A DNA stretch of 32,379 nucleotides from HRBIN12 sp964640965 (GTDB lineage Bacteria > Actinomycetota > UBA4738 > HRBIN12): positions 1 through 32,379 of the forward strand of contig CAZXJB010000011.1 of assembly GCA_964640965.1 (NCBI GenBank), written 5' to 3'. A program made the position numbers and the translations under genes. Below, piece after piece: positions 7,343 through 16,355 of this stretch. Below the pieces are notes generated by a model. The model was not told the origin of the DNA. It did not search any database and was given only the letters and a program-made list of their open reading frames with translations. How positions within the stretch are numbered: position 1 is the first letter of the stretch; each line of letters begins with the position of its first letter.

Positions 7343-8847
7343 GCCGGAGGGCGACCGCCGAGGCGGTACGCTCCAAGGTCGTGGGTCCTTCCCCTTCCGT
7401 CCGCACCCTCCGCGAGCTGCTCGGGGACCTGCCGGGAGCGCAGGTCCGGGGCGACGCATCGGTCCCCGTGTCCTCGCTCTGCTACCGGTCCTCCGAGGTC
7501 CGGCCCGGGGCGTTGTTCGCGTGCGTGCCCGGGGACCGGGCCGACGGCCACGACTTCGCCGCGGAGGCCGTGCTGAAGGGGGCGTCGGCCCTCCTCGTCG
7601 AGCGCTTCCTGCCGCTCGAGGTGCCGCAGGCGCGGGTCGAGCGCGTGCGGGCGGCGCTCGGGCCCGTGGCCGCCGCGTTCTTCGGTCACCCCTCGCGCCG
7701 TCTGCGGATGGTGGGGGTGACCGGCACGAACGGCAAGACCACGACGACCCACCTGCTCGCGTCGATCTTCCGCGAGCACGGGTGGCGCCCCGGGCTGATC
7801 GGGACGACCGGCGTCTGGATCGATGACCGCGCCGTTCCCTTCCCGCGCACGACGCCCGAGGCGCCGGACCTGCAGGGCCTGCTCGCCGAGATGGTGACGG
7901 CGGGGGTCCGAGCCGTCGCGATGGAGGTCTCCTCGCACGGGCTCGACCAGCGCCGCGTGGACGGGACCCGGTACGAGGTGGCCGTCTTCACGAACCTCTC
8001 CCAGGACCACCTGGACTACCACGCCTCGATGCAGGAGTACCTGGCGGCGAAGGCGAGGTTGTTCACCCCGGAGCTCAGCGACCGCGCGGTGGTGAACCAC
8101 GACAGCGCGGAGGGGCGGCGCCTGGCGGCCTGCGGGCTGCCGACCGTCACCTACGGGCTCGACGCCGGGGCCGACATCCGCGCCGAGGACGTGCGCACCA
8201 CCCGCGACGGGATCTCGTTCCGGGTCGGGGATCTCGAGATCCGGTCCGGGCTCCGCGGCCTCTTCAACGTCGAGAACTGCCTGGCGGCCCTCGCCGCCGC
8301 GCGCGAGCTCGGCATCGGGGACGAGGCCGTCGCGCGGGGCATCGCCGCGGTCGAGACGGTGCCGGGGCGCGTGGAGACCGTGGAGGCGGGGCAACCCTTC
8401 CTCGTCCTGGTGGACTACGCGCACACGCCCCAGGGGCTCGAGAGCGTGCTGCGCGCGGCGAGGCCGCTCGCGACCGGCCGGCTCATCTGCGTCTTCGGGT
8501 GCGGCGGCGACCGGGATCGGGCGAAGCGACCGCTCATGGGCCGGGCCGCGACGAGCCTGGCCGACCTCACGATCGTGACGAGCGACAACCCCCGCAGCGA
8601 GGATCCCCTCGCGATCATCGCGGAGATCGAGCCGGGGGCCCGTGAGGGCGGCGGCGCGTTCGCGATCGAGCCCGACCGTCGCCGGGCGATCGCCCGCGCG
8701 GTGCGCGAGGCCGCCGAGGGCGACGTCGTCGTGATCGCGGGCAAAGGGCACGAGACCTACCAGGAGCTCGCGGACCGCACGATCCCCTTCGACGACCGCC
8801 TCGTCGCCGCCGAGGAGATCCGGGCGAGGTTGGGGGTGGAGCGGTGA
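7339..8847 (+). CDS. murE: UDP-MurNAc-L-Ala-D-Glu:meso-diaminopimelate ligase MurE
   Basis: This 502-residue cytoplasmic Mur ligase adds the third stem residue. ATP loop GTNGKTTT is at 129-136, FTNLSQDHLDYH contributes to the central domain, and the carbamylated lysine is present as K238 in YLAAKARLF. Specificity motif DNPR at 416-419 predicts meso-diaminopimelate rather than lysine. GKGHE near the C-terminus is also intact. The ATG at 7339 makes an ATGA overlap with ftsI, matching the operon pattern. An alternative start is GTG 7381 (VGPSPSVRTLRELLGDL), which gives a more typical N-terminus and follows a -10-like TACGCT at 7367-7372; I cannot decide between them. The stop overlaps the murF GTG. 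Confidence 0.96.
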   Translation: MSRRATAEAVRSKVVGPSPSVRTLRELLGDLPGAQVRGDASVPVSSLCYRSSEVRPGALFACVPGDRADGHDFAAEAVLKGASALLVERFLPLEVPQARVERVRAALGPVAAAFFGHPSRRLRMVGVTGTNGKTTTTHLLASIFREHGWRPGLIGTTGVWIDDRAVPFPRTTPEAPDLQGLLAEMVTAGVRAVAMEVSSHGLDQRRVDGTRYEVAVFTNLSQDHLDYHASMQEYLAAKARLFTPELSDRAVVNHDSAEGRRLAACGLPTVTYGLDAGADIRAEDVRTTRDGISFRVGDLEIRSGLRGLFNVENCLAALAAARELGIGDEAVARGIAAVETVPGRVETVEAGQPFLVLVDYAHTPQGLESVLRAARPLATGRLICVFGCGGDRDRAKRPLMGRAATSLADLTIVTSDNPRSEDPLAIIAEIEPGAREGGGAFAIEPDRRRAIARAVREAAEGDVVVIAGKGHETYQELADRTIPFDDRLVAAEEIRARLGVER

Positions 8848-10205
8848 TCCCGCGGTACCTGTCCGAGCTCGCGCCCGTCGTCCGCGGGCGGCTCCACGGC
8901 GAGGACGTGCTCGTGCGCTCGGTCGTGAGCGACAGCCGGGCGGCGGTCCGCGGCGCGCTGTTCGTCGCGCTGCGGGGCGAGCGGGTCGACGGACACGAGT
9001 TCGTCGGCGACGCCCTCGCGCGCGGCGCGGTGGCTGCGCTCGTCGCGCGGCCCCTCGACGGCGTGCCGTGCCTGGAGGTCGCCGATCCCGGCGCCGCCCT
9101 CCTCGAGCTCGCCCGCGACGAGCGTCGGCGCCGCCCGAGCACCAGGGTGGTCGGGATCACCGGTGCGAACGGCAAGACCTCGACGAAGGACCTCACGGCC
9201 GCCGTGCTCGCGACGCGGTTCCGCACGCACGCGAGCCCCGCGTCCTTCAACACGGAGGTCGGGCTCCCGGTCACGCTGCTCGGCGCGGCGCCGGACGACG
9301 AGGTGATCGTCGCGGAGATGGGGGCGCGGCGCGTCGGGGACGTCGCCCTCCTGTGCGAGATCGCCCGTCCCGAGATCGTGGTCGTCACGAACGTCGGCGT
9401 CGCGCACCTCGAGGTCTTCGGATCCTGGGAGGCGATCGTCGAGGCCTCGGCGGAGCCGGTCGAGGCCCTCGGGGAGGACGGGCTCGCGATCCTGAACGCC
9501 GACGACGCGGTGGTGCGCACCTACGGGGATCGCACGCGCGCGGGGGTGCTCTGGTTCGGGCGCTCGCCCGACGCGCAGGTCCGGGCGGAGGACGTGGCGC
9601 TCGACGAGGAGGGCAGGGCGCGGTTCGTCCTCGCGACGCCCGAGGGCCGGGAGCCGATCGAGCTCCGCGTGCCGGGGGAGCACATGGTCGACAACGCGCT
9701 CGCCGCCGCCGCCGTCGGCCGGGCGCTCGGCATCCCCGGCCCCGAGATCGCCGTGGCCCTGAAGGGCGCGCGGGTCTCGGCGTGGCGGATGGAGACCTTC
9801 ACGACGCGGGACGGGGTGCGGGTCGTGAACGACGCCTACAACGCGAACCCCGAGTCGATGGCGGCGGGTCTGAAGGCCGCCCGGTGGATGGCGCGCGAGG
9901 GTCGGCTCGTGGCCGTGCTCGGGCACATGGCGGAGCTCGGTCCGATCTCGCTCGCCGAGCACGAGCGGCTCGGGGAGCTCGTCGTGCGGATCGGGGTCGA
10001 GCGGCTCATCACCGTGGGCGAGCCCGCCCGGGCGATCCTGCTCGCCGCGGTCCGCGAGGGCCTGGAGCCGGAGCACGCCGTCGCCGTGGACACGCCGCTG
10101 GAGGCCCTCGAGGAGGTCCGTCGCATCGTCCGGCCCGGTGACGTGGTGCTCGTGAAGGGCTCGCGCGTCGTCGGGCTCGAGGTCATCGCGGAGGGGCTGC
10201 GGTGA
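8844..10205 (+). CDS. murF: UDP-MurNAc-tripeptide--D-alanyl-D-alanine ligase MurF (variant)
   Basis: This 453-residue Mur ligase completes the pentapeptide by adding D-Ala-D-Ala. The N-terminal UDP-binding domain ends near 100. The P-loop GITGANGKTSTKDL is at 104-117 (K111), followed by ASFNTEVGLPVTLL, VIVAEMGARRVGD and NVGVAHLEVFGS at 183-194; the C-terminal domain has VVNDAYNANPESM and VKGSRVVGLE. One oddity is that the region usually reading EAKAELVEAL reads EASAEPVEAL here, so the lysine that is carbamylated in MurD, MurE and MurF is Ser202. The neighbouring MurE and MurD keep their lysines. The frame is intact and everything else looks functional. The GTG start overlaps murE (GTGA) and the end overlaps mraY (GTGA). 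Confidence 0.95.
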   Translation: MIPRYLSELAPVVRGRLHGEDVLVRSVVSDSRAAVRGALFVALRGERVDGHEFVGDALARGAVAALVARPLDGVPCLEVADPGAALLELARDERRRRPSTRVVGITGANGKTSTKDLTAAVLATRFRTHASPASFNTEVGLPVTLLGAAPDDEVIVAEMGARRVGDVALLCEIARPEIVVVTNVGVAHLEVFGSWEAIVEASAEPVEALGEDGLAILNADDAVVRTYGDRTRAGVLWFGRSPDAQVRAEDVALDEEGRARFVLATPEGREPIELRVPGEHMVDNALAAAAVGRALGIPGPEIAVALKGARVSAWRMETFTTRDGVRVVNDAYNANPESMAAGLKAARWMAREGRLVAVLGHMAELGPISLAEHERLGELVVRIGVERLITVGEPARAILLAAVREGLEPEHAVAVDTPLEALEEVRRIVRPGDVVLVKGSRVVGLEVIAEGLR

Positions 10206-11251
10206 GGGGGATCCTCGCGGCGGCGGCCGTGGGCCTGCTCGTGACGCTGCTCGGCACGCCCCTCGCGATCCGGGCGTTCCGGCTGTGGGGCTGGGGTCAG
10301 CGGATCCGCGAGGACGGGCCCCACACGCACCTGGAGAAGATGGGGACGCCGACGATGGGCGGCCTCGTGATCCTCGTCGGGATCCTCGGCGGCTACGCGG
10401 CCGCGCACGTCGTGCTCGGCGGCGGGAGCGCGATCGGGCTCACCGTCCTGTTCGCCACGCTCGCGCTCGGGGCGCTCGGGTTCCTCGACGACTACCTCAA
10501 GGTCCGGCACCAGCGCTCGCTCGGGCTGTCCAAGTCGGGCAAGATCCTCGGCCAGGCGGTCGTCGCGATCGCCTTCACCGCCCTCGCGGTCCGCGTCGCC
10601 CACGTGCCGACGGAGCTCTCGATCTTCCGCGACACCGGGATCGAGCTCGGGGCGCTGTTCGTGCTCTGGGTCTTCGTGATCCTCGCCTCGTCCTCGAACG
10701 CCGTGAACATCACCGACGGGCTCGACGGGCTCGCCTCCGGGTCGTCGATCTTCGTCTTCTCCGCCTACGTCTTCATCGCGTTCTGGCAGTTCCGCCACAC
10801 GTGCGTCGCCGGACCGCCCGAGGCCTGCTACCCGGTGCGGCTCGAGGACGCGCTCGACCTCGCGGTGGTGGCCGGCGCGGCGGCCGGCGCGACCGCCGGG
10901 TTCCTGTGGTGGAACGCGGCCCCCGCGCGGATCTTCATGGGCGACACCGGGGCGCTCGCCCTCGGCGGGCTGATGGGGGCGCTCGCGATCGCGACCCGCA
11001 CGCAGCTGCTGCTGGTCGTGCTCGGAGGACTGTTCGTGATCGAGACGGCGTCGGTCATCGTGCAGGTGATCGCCTTCCGCGGGTTCGGTCGGCGCGTGTT
11101 CCGGATGTCCCCGATCCACCACCACTTCGAGCTCGCGGGCTGGCCCGAGTTCACCGTGATCGTGCGCTTCTGGATCATCGCGGGGATCTGGGTCGCGGTG
11201 GGGCTCGGCCTGTTCTACTACGACTTCATCGCGCGCGGGGGGCTCGGATGA
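10202..11251 (+). CDS. mraY: Phospho-N-acetylmuramoyl-pentapeptide-transferase MraY
   Basis: This 349-residue polytopic membrane enzyme transfers phospho-MurNAc-pentapeptide from UDP to undecaprenyl phosphate, making lipid I. About ten transmembrane helices are visible. Family motifs are KMGTPTMGG at 46-54, the aspartate pair FLDDYLK (D96, D97), NAVNITDGLDGLASG at 167-180, IFMGDTGALALGG with D248, and SPIHHHFE with the histidine triad at 306-308. The family's usual GDTGSLALGG has Ala for Ser here, which is outside the catalytic aspartates. The GTG start overlaps murF and the stop overlaps the murD ATG, both by four bases. Confidence 0.97.
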   Translation: MRGILAAAAVGLLVTLLGTPLAIRAFRLWGWGQRIREDGPHTHLEKMGTPTMGGLVILVGILGGYAAAHVVLGGGSAIGLTVLFATLALGALGFLDDYLKVRHQRSLGLSKSGKILGQAVVAIAFTALAVRVAHVPTELSIFRDTGIELGALFVLWVFVILASSSNAVNITDGLDGLASGSSIFVFSAYVFIAFWQFRHTCVAGPPEACYPVRLEDALDLAVVAGAAAGATAGFLWWNAAPARIFMGDTGALALGGLMGALAIATRTQLLLVVLGGLFVIETASVIVQVIAFRGFGRRVFRMSPIHHHFELAGWPEFTVIVRFWIIAGIWVAVGLGLFYYDFIARGGLG

Positions 11252-12597
11252 GCGGGCCGTTCGCGGGGCGGCGCTTCCTCGTGATCGGGCTCGGCGTGGC
11301 CGGCGCCGCGGTCGCGCGCGTGCTCGCCGAGGAGGGCGCGAGCGTGCGGGTGAGCGAGGCCCGTCCGGAGGTCCCGGGGGCGGACGAGCTCGCACGGCTC
11401 GGGGTGGACGTGCGGCTCGGCGGCCACGCCCCCGAGCACCTCGAGGAGGTGGACGTGGTCGTGCCGAGCCCCGGCGTGCCCGAGCACGCGCCGGTGCTCC
11501 GGTGGGCGCTCGAGCGCGGCCTGGCGATCTGGAGCGAGCTCGACGTCGGCGCGCACCTCGCCCGGGCGCCGTACGTGGCGATCACCGGGACGAACGGGAA
11601 GTCGACGACGACCGAGCTCGTCGCCGCGATGCTCACCGCGGCCGGGCTGGACGCGGTCGCGTGCGGCAACATCGGGCATCCGTTCGCGGTCGCCGCGCGC
11701 GAGGGGCACGACGCGCTCGCCGTCGAGGCGTCCTCGTTCCAGCTGCGGTTCCACCACGCGCTGCGCCCCCGGGTCTCGGTCCTGCTGAACCTCGCGCCGG
11801 ACCACCTCGACTGGCACGGCTCGGTCGAGGGCTACGCGGCGGCCAAGGCGCGCATCTTCGAGCTCCAGGGGCGCGGCGACGTCCACGTCGGCAACGCCGA
11901 GGACGCCGCGGCGGCCGCGCTGTCCCGGCGCGCGCCGTGCGGCGTCGCGTGGTTCCGCTCCGGGCCGCCGGCGCCGGGGGAGGTTGGCGTCGTCGACGGG
12001 GAGATCGTCGCGCGCCGGGACGGTGAGGAGGTCGAGCTCGGAGGGCCGGCGCCGATCTCGGCGGGCTTCGTGGCGGACTGCGCCGCGGCCGCCGCGGCGG
12101 CGCTCGCGTTCGGGCTCGAGCCCGCGGCGGTCGCCGAGGGCATCGCGCGGATGCGCCCCCTGCCCCACCGGGGCGAGGTCGTCGCGCGGGTCGGCGGCGT
12201 GCGCTTCGTCGACGACTCGAAGGCGACGAACGTCCACGCCGCGCTCCACGCGATCCGCGGCCGGCGGGACGTGGTCCTCATCGCCGGCGGGATGGCCAAG
12301 GGCGTGGACCTGTCGCCGCTCGGCGAGGCGACGCCGGCGCTCGCGGGGGTCGTCGCGATCGGGGAGTCCGCGCCGGAGATCGCCGAGGTGTTCGAGGGCC
12401 GGGTCCCCGTGCGCGTGGCCGCCTCGATCGAGGAGGCGGTGCGGGCCGCGTCGGCGATGGCTCCCGAGGAGGGGACCGTGCTGCTCGCGCCGGCGTGCGC
12501 GAGCTGGGACATGTTCCGCGACTACGCCGAGCGGGGCGACCGGTTCGCCGCCGCCGCGCGGGCGCTGCAGGAGGAGGCCGCCGGTGCCCGGCCGTAG
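11248..12597 (+). CDS. murD: UDP-N-acetylmuramoyl-L-alanine--D-glutamate ligase MurD
   Basis: This 449-residue cytoplasmic ligase adds D-Glu. An N-terminal Rossmann-like UDP-binding domain has LVIGLGVAGAAVAR at 11-24. The ATP loop ITGTNGKSTTTEL is at 112-124, CGNIGHPF and VEASSFQL follow, and LAPDHLDWHGSVEGYAAAK ends with K200, the carbamylated lysine. The C-terminal domain has FVDDSKATNVHAALHAI and LLAPACASWDMF, the usual MurD signature near the end. The ATG start overlaps mraY by four bases. The 3' end overlaps ftsW by 14 bases and carries the ftsW ribosome binding site. Confidence 0.97.
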   Translation: MSGPFAGRRFLVIGLGVAGAAVARVLAEEGASVRVSEARPEVPGADELARLGVDVRLGGHAPEHLEEVDVVVPSPGVPEHAPVLRWALERGLAIWSELDVGAHLARAPYVAITGTNGKSTTTELVAAMLTAAGLDAVACGNIGHPFAVAAREGHDALAVEASSFQLRFHHALRPRVSVLLNLAPDHLDWHGSVEGYAAAKARIFELQGRGDVHVGNAEDAAAAALSRRAPCGVAWFRSGPPAPGEVGVVDGEIVARRDGEEVELGGPAPISAGFVADCAAAAAAALAFGLEPAAVAEGIARMRPLPHRGEVVARVGGVRFVDDSKATNVHAALHAIRGRRDVVLIAGGMAKGVDLSPLGEATPALAGVVAIGESAPEIAEVFEGRVPVRVAASIEEAVRAASAMAPEEGTVLLAPACASWDMFRDYAERGDRFAAAARALQEEAAGARP

Positions 12598-13828
12598 CGC
12601 GCTCGCGCCGGAGCCGGGGGCGCGCCCCCACCTGCGGCTCGTCCACCCGCCCCGTCCGGAGGCCCCCACGCAACGGTCCCGCATCGCGGCGGACGCGAGG
12701 GCCAGGCGGACCGTGCTCCTGCTGCTCGGCTCGACCGGGCTCCTCGTGCTCGCCGGGCTCGTGATGGTGCTCTCGGCGAGCTCGGTCTCGGCCTCGGCTC
12801 GCTTCGGCGACCCCTTCCGCTACTTCCAGCGCCAGGCGGCGTACGCCGTCGTCGGGGTGGGGGCCCTCGCGCTCACCTCCCGGATGCGCTACGGGGCCTG
12901 GCGGCGCCTCTGCGTGCCGCTGTTCCTGCTCACGGTCGCGCTGCTCGTCCTCGTGCTCCACCCCTCGGCGGGGGTCGCGGCCTACGGCTCGTCGCGGTGG
13001 CTGAGTCTCGGCCCCGTCACGATCCAGCCCTCGGAGCTCGCGAAGCTCGCGCTCGTCGCGCTCACCGCGGCGGTGCTCTCGCGCAAGTGGGGCCGTCTCG
13101 ACCGGCTGGCGCACCTCGTCCTGCCGCTGCTGCCCCTTGCGCTCCTCGTCGCCGCCCTCGTGATGCTCCAGCCGGACCTCGGGACCACCATCATCCTCAC
13201 CGGGACGGTCTTCCTCATGCTCTTCGTCGCCGGCGTCCGCCTGCGGTACCTGCTCGTCGGCGGCCTCGCGGGCGCCGTCACCGGCGCGGCCCTCATCCTC
13301 AGCGCGGACTACCGGCGGGTGCGGTTCCTCGCGTTCCTCGATCCCTGGGCCGACGCGACGAACACCGGGTACCAGCTCGTGCAGTCGCTCATCGCCCTCG
13401 GCTCGGGCGGGTGGTTCGGGGTCGGGCTCGGTGCGAGCCGTCAGAAGTGGCTCTACGTCCCGAACGCCCACACCGACTTCATCTTCTCGATCCTGGGGGA
13501 GGAGCTCGGCCTCGTGGGGGAGATCGTGATCCTCGTGGCGTTCGGGGCGCTGATCCTCGGGGGCGTCCGTGTGGCGGCGCGCGCGCCGGACGTGTTCGGG
13601 CGGCTGCTCGCCGCCGGGATCGTGGGGTGGTTCGGGTTGCAGACGCTCATCAACCTCGGGGCGGTCACCGGTCTGCTGCCGATCACCGGCGTGCCGCTCC
13701 CGTTCCTGTCCTACGGCGGCTCCGCGCTCGTCGTGTCGCTCGCGGCCGTCGGCATCCTGTGGAGCATCGCCCGAGCGCCGGCCGGGACGGGCCGAGCGGG
13801 CCGGGCGGGCGGAGGACGGGGGTCGTGA
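12584..13828 (+). CDS. ftsW: Septal SEDS glycosyltransferase FtsW
   Basis: This 414-residue SEDS-family lipid II polymerase is the partner of FtsI. About 43 cytoplasmic residues precede ten transmembrane helices. Motifs are SSRWLSLGPVTIQPSELAKL at 136-155, MLQPDLGTTI, LDPWADATNTGYQLVQSLIA and HTDFIFSILGEELG, whose D298 is the conserved SEDS aspartate needed for activity. TGLLPITGVPLPFLSYGGSA near the end is the FtsW/RodA signature. Position in the dcw cluster favours FtsW over RodA. The GTG at 12584 is six bases after GAGGAGG (12571-12577), a strong site inside the murD end. This is one of only two junctions in the run that is not a four-base overlap. The 3' end overlaps murG (GTGA). Confidence 0.95.
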   Translation: MPGRSALAPEPGARPHLRLVHPPRPEAPTQRSRIAADARARRTVLLLLGSTGLLVLAGLVMVLSASSVSASARFGDPFRYFQRQAAYAVVGVGALALTSRMRYGAWRRLCVPLFLLTVALLVLVLHPSAGVAAYGSSRWLSLGPVTIQPSELAKLALVALTAAVLSRKWGRLDRLAHLVLPLLPLALLVAALVMLQPDLGTTIILTGTVFLMLFVAGVRLRYLLVGGLAGAVTGAALILSADYRRVRFLAFLDPWADATNTGYQLVQSLIALGSGGWFGVGLGASRQKWLYVPNAHTDFIFSILGEELGLVGEIVILVAFGALILGGVRVAARAPDVFGRLLAAGIVGWFGLQTLINLGAVTGLLPITGVPLPFLSYGGSALVVSLAAVGILWSIARAPAGTGRAGRAGGGRGS

Positions 13829-14934
13829 GGGTGCTCATCGCGGGCGGCGGGACGGCCGGACACGTGTTCCCGGCGATCGCGCTCGCCGAGCGCCTGTCCG
13901 GTGAGCCGGGGGTGGAGGTCGCCTTCGCCGGCACGTCGACGGGCCAGGAGGCGCGGCTCGTGCCGGCCGCGGGGTTCGCGTTCGAGACCGTGGAGGCGCG
14001 CCCCCTCCGGCGCGAGCTCTCGCTCGACGCCCTCGCCGCGCCGCTCGTCGCGGCCCGCTCGATCGCCGCGTGCCGACCGCTCGTCGAGCGCGCGGACGTC
14101 GTCGTCGGCATGGGCGGCTACGTGAGCGTGCCGGTGGGCCTCGCGGCCGTGCGCCGGGGTCGGCCGCTCGTGCTGCACGAGCAGAACGCCGTGCCGGGCC
14201 TCGCGAACCGCCTCCTCGCCCGGCGGGCGCGGGTCGTGTGCCTGTCCTTCGCCGAGGCCGGGGCCCACCTGCCGAGGCGCGCCCGCGTCGCGGTGACGGG
14301 CAACCCCATCCGGGCGCGGGTCCTCGAGGCCGCGCGGGACCCGGAGCGTCTGGCGGCGGCGGCGCGCGAGGAGCTCGGGCTCGAGCCCGGCCTCCGCACG
14401 CTCGTCGTGTTCGGGGGCAGCCAGGGCGCGCTGCGGCTGAACACCGTTGCGGCGCAGGCGATCCCGACGCTCGTCGCGCGTCGCGCCGATCTGCAGGTGC
14501 TGCTGCTCACCGGACCCTCGCACGAGCGGACCGTCCTCGCCGCGTTGGGGGACGTCCCGCGGGTGCGGATCCTCGGCTTCCTCGAGCGGATGGAGCTCGC
14601 GTACGCGATCGCCGATCTCGTCGTGGCCCGGGCGGGCGCCACGACGTGCGCAGAGCTCTCGGCGTGCGGGGTGCCCGCGGTGCTCGTGCCCTACCCGCAC
14701 GCGACCGCGCATCACCAGGACGCGAACGCGGCGGCGCTCGAGCGCGCCGGCGCGGCGATCGTGCTGGCCGACCGCGAGCTTTCGCCGGAGCGGCTCGCCG
14801 GGGTCGCGCTCGAGCTCCTCGCCGATCCGGACCGGCTGTCCGCGATGGCCCGGGCGATGCGGGACTGGTCCCGCCCGGACGCCGCGGAGGCGCTCGCGCG
14901 CGAGGTGCTCGCCGCGACGAGGGGGTCGGCATGA
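13825..14934 (+). CDS. murG: UDP-GlcNAc:lipid I N-acetylglucosamine transferase MurG
   Basis: This 369-residue peripheral membrane GT-B glycosyltransferase makes lipid II. The N-terminal glycine loop LIAGGGTAGHVFPA is at 4-17, GMGGYVSVPVGLAA at 95-108 and LHEQNAVPGLANR at 117-129. The C-terminal donor domain contains VVFGGSQGALRLN, and ARAGATTCAELSACGVPAVL precedes PYPHATAHHQDANA, which contacts UDP-GlcNAc in the family. The GTG start overlaps ftsW by four bases and the stop overlaps the murC ATG. Length and motifs are normal. Confidence 0.97.
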   Translation: MRVLIAGGGTAGHVFPAIALAERLSGEPGVEVAFAGTSTGQEARLVPAAGFAFETVEARPLRRELSLDALAAPLVAARSIAACRPLVERADVVVGMGGYVSVPVGLAAVRRGRPLVLHEQNAVPGLANRLLARRARVVCLSFAEAGAHLPRRARVAVTGNPIRARVLEAARDPERLAAAAREELGLEPGLRTLVVFGGSQGALRLNTVAAQAIPTLVARRADLQVLLLTGPSHERTVLAALGDVPRVRILGFLERMELAYAIADLVVARAGATTCAELSACGVPAVLVPYPHATAHHQDANAAALERAGAAIVLADRELSPERLAGVALELLADPDRLSAMARAMRDWSRPDAAEALAREVLAATRGSA

Positions 14935-16355
14935 CGCGGCCCTACGTGCCGCCGGCGGGGAGCGTCCCGACGCTCCGCGTCCCCGAGCTCGCCGGCGTCC
15001 GGCGCCTGCACCTGATCGGGATCGGGGGCGCCGGGATGCGGAACCTCGCGAAGCTGTTCCTCGCGCGCGGGATCGGGGTCTCGGGCTCGGACCTGAAGGA
15101 CTCGGCCGGGCTGCGGGAGCTCGCGGGCCTCGGGGCCCGGGTCCACGTCGGGCACGCGGCCGAGCAGCTCGGCCGGCCCGACGCGGTCGTGATCTCCGCC
15201 GCGATCCCGGAGCGGAACCCCGAGCTCGCCGAGGCGCGTCGGCGCGGGATCCCGGTGTGGACGCGGGCGCAGGCGCTCGCCGCCCTGGCGGCCGGCTCGC
15301 GCCTGGTCGCGGTCTCGGGCACCCACGGCAAGACGACGACGACCTCGATGGTGGGGCTCGTCCTCGAGCGCGCGGGGCTCGATCCCTCCTACCTGGTCGG
15401 CGGAGAGCCGAACGAGACCGGGAGCGGGGCCCGCACGGGCTCGGGCGACGTGTTCGTCGCCGAGGCCGATGAGAGCGACGGCACGTTCCTCCTGCTGCGG
15501 CCCGAGATCGCGGTGGTCACGAACGTCGAGGTGGACCACGTCGACTTCTACCGCGGCGGGCGCGAGGAGATCGAGGCGGCCTTCGCGGCCTTCGCCGAGC
15601 GCAGTCGCCGGGTCGTCGCCTGCGTGGACGACCCCGGCGTCGTGCGCGCCCTCGAGGGCGTCCGCAGCGAGGTCCTCACCTACGGGACCGACGCGCGAGC
15701 CGAGGTCCGCGTCGAGATCGGCGAGCTCGGCCCGAGCGGCGCGGCCGGGGCGGTCACGATCGACGGCGAGCGGGTCGAGGTCCGGCTCGGCGTCGACGGG
15801 GCGCACATGCTCCGCAACGCGGCGGCCGCGATCGCGGCGGCGCACCTCCTCGGCGTGGCGCCCGCGGAGGCGGGTCGGTGGCTGCGGGACTTCCGCGGCG
15901 TGCACCGCCGGTTCGAGCTCCGCGGCACGGCGCGGGGCGCGGCCTTCTACGACGACTACGGGCACGTGCCGACGGAGCTCGCGGTCACGCTCGAGGTCGC
16001 CCGCCGCACCCGCCCGCGCCGGATCATCGCGGTCTTCCAGCCGCATCGCTACGTGCGCACCCAGGCGCTGTGGCGGGAGCTCGGGGAGAGCCTGCTCGGG
16101 GCCGACCTCGTCGTGGTGACCGACGTGTACGGGGCGGCCCAGGACCCGATCCCGGGCGTGACCGGCAAGCTCGTCGTGCGCGGGATCGCGCTGGCCGATC
16201 CGACCAAGCGCGTCGTGTACCTGCCGCACCGGGCGGACGTGGTGCGGTTCCTCGTGCGCGAGGTGCGGGAGGGCGACCTCGTGCTCACGATGGGGTGCGG
16301 GGACGTGTGGATGCTCGGCGACGCCGCCCTCGAGGCGATCCGGGAGGCATCGTGA
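14931..16355 (+). CDS. murC: UDP-N-acetylmuramate--L-alanine ligase MurC
   Basis: This 474-residue first Mur ligase adds L-Ala. The N-terminal domain has HLIGIGGAGMRNLAKLFLARG at 27-47, GSDLKDS and VISAAIPERNPE. The ATP loop AVSGTHGKTTTTSM is at 127-140, followed by EADESDGTFL and NVEVDHVDFY. The C-terminal domain reads YDDYGHVPTELAVTL and VFQPHRYVRTQALW; the first is usually DDYAHHPTE, so the second His is Val here, probably a lineage variation. About 20 residues precede the first family motif, a common N-terminal extension. ATGA and GTGA overlaps link it to murG and murB. Confidence 0.96.
   Translation: MTRPYVPPAGSVPTLRVPELAGVRRLHLIGIGGAGMRNLAKLFLARGIGVSGSDLKDSAGLRELAGLGARVHVGHAAEQLGRPDAVVISAAIPERNPELAEARRRGIPVWTRAQALAALAAGSRLVAVSGTHGKTTTTSMVGLVLERAGLDPSYLVGGEPNETGSGARTGSGDVFVAEADESDGTFLLLRPEIAVVTNVEVDHVDFYRGGREEIEAAFAAFAERSRRVVACVDDPGVVRALEGVRSEVLTYGTDARAEVRVEIGELGPSGAAGAVTIDGERVEVRLGVDGAHMLRNAAAAIAAAHLLGVAPAEAGRWLRDFRGVHRRFELRGTARGAAFYDDYGHVPTELAVTLEVARRTRPRRIIAVFQPHRYVRTQALWRELGESLLGADLVVVTDVYGAAQDPIPGVTGKLVVRGIALADPTKRVVYLPHRADVVRFLVREVREGDLVLTMGCGDVWMLGDAALEAIREAS

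Noticed and set aside
15940..15975. Defective MurC because DDYAHHPTE reads DDYGHVPTE
   Set aside because: Only the second His of the pair changes, all ATP-binding motifs are intact, and this block varies between lineages.
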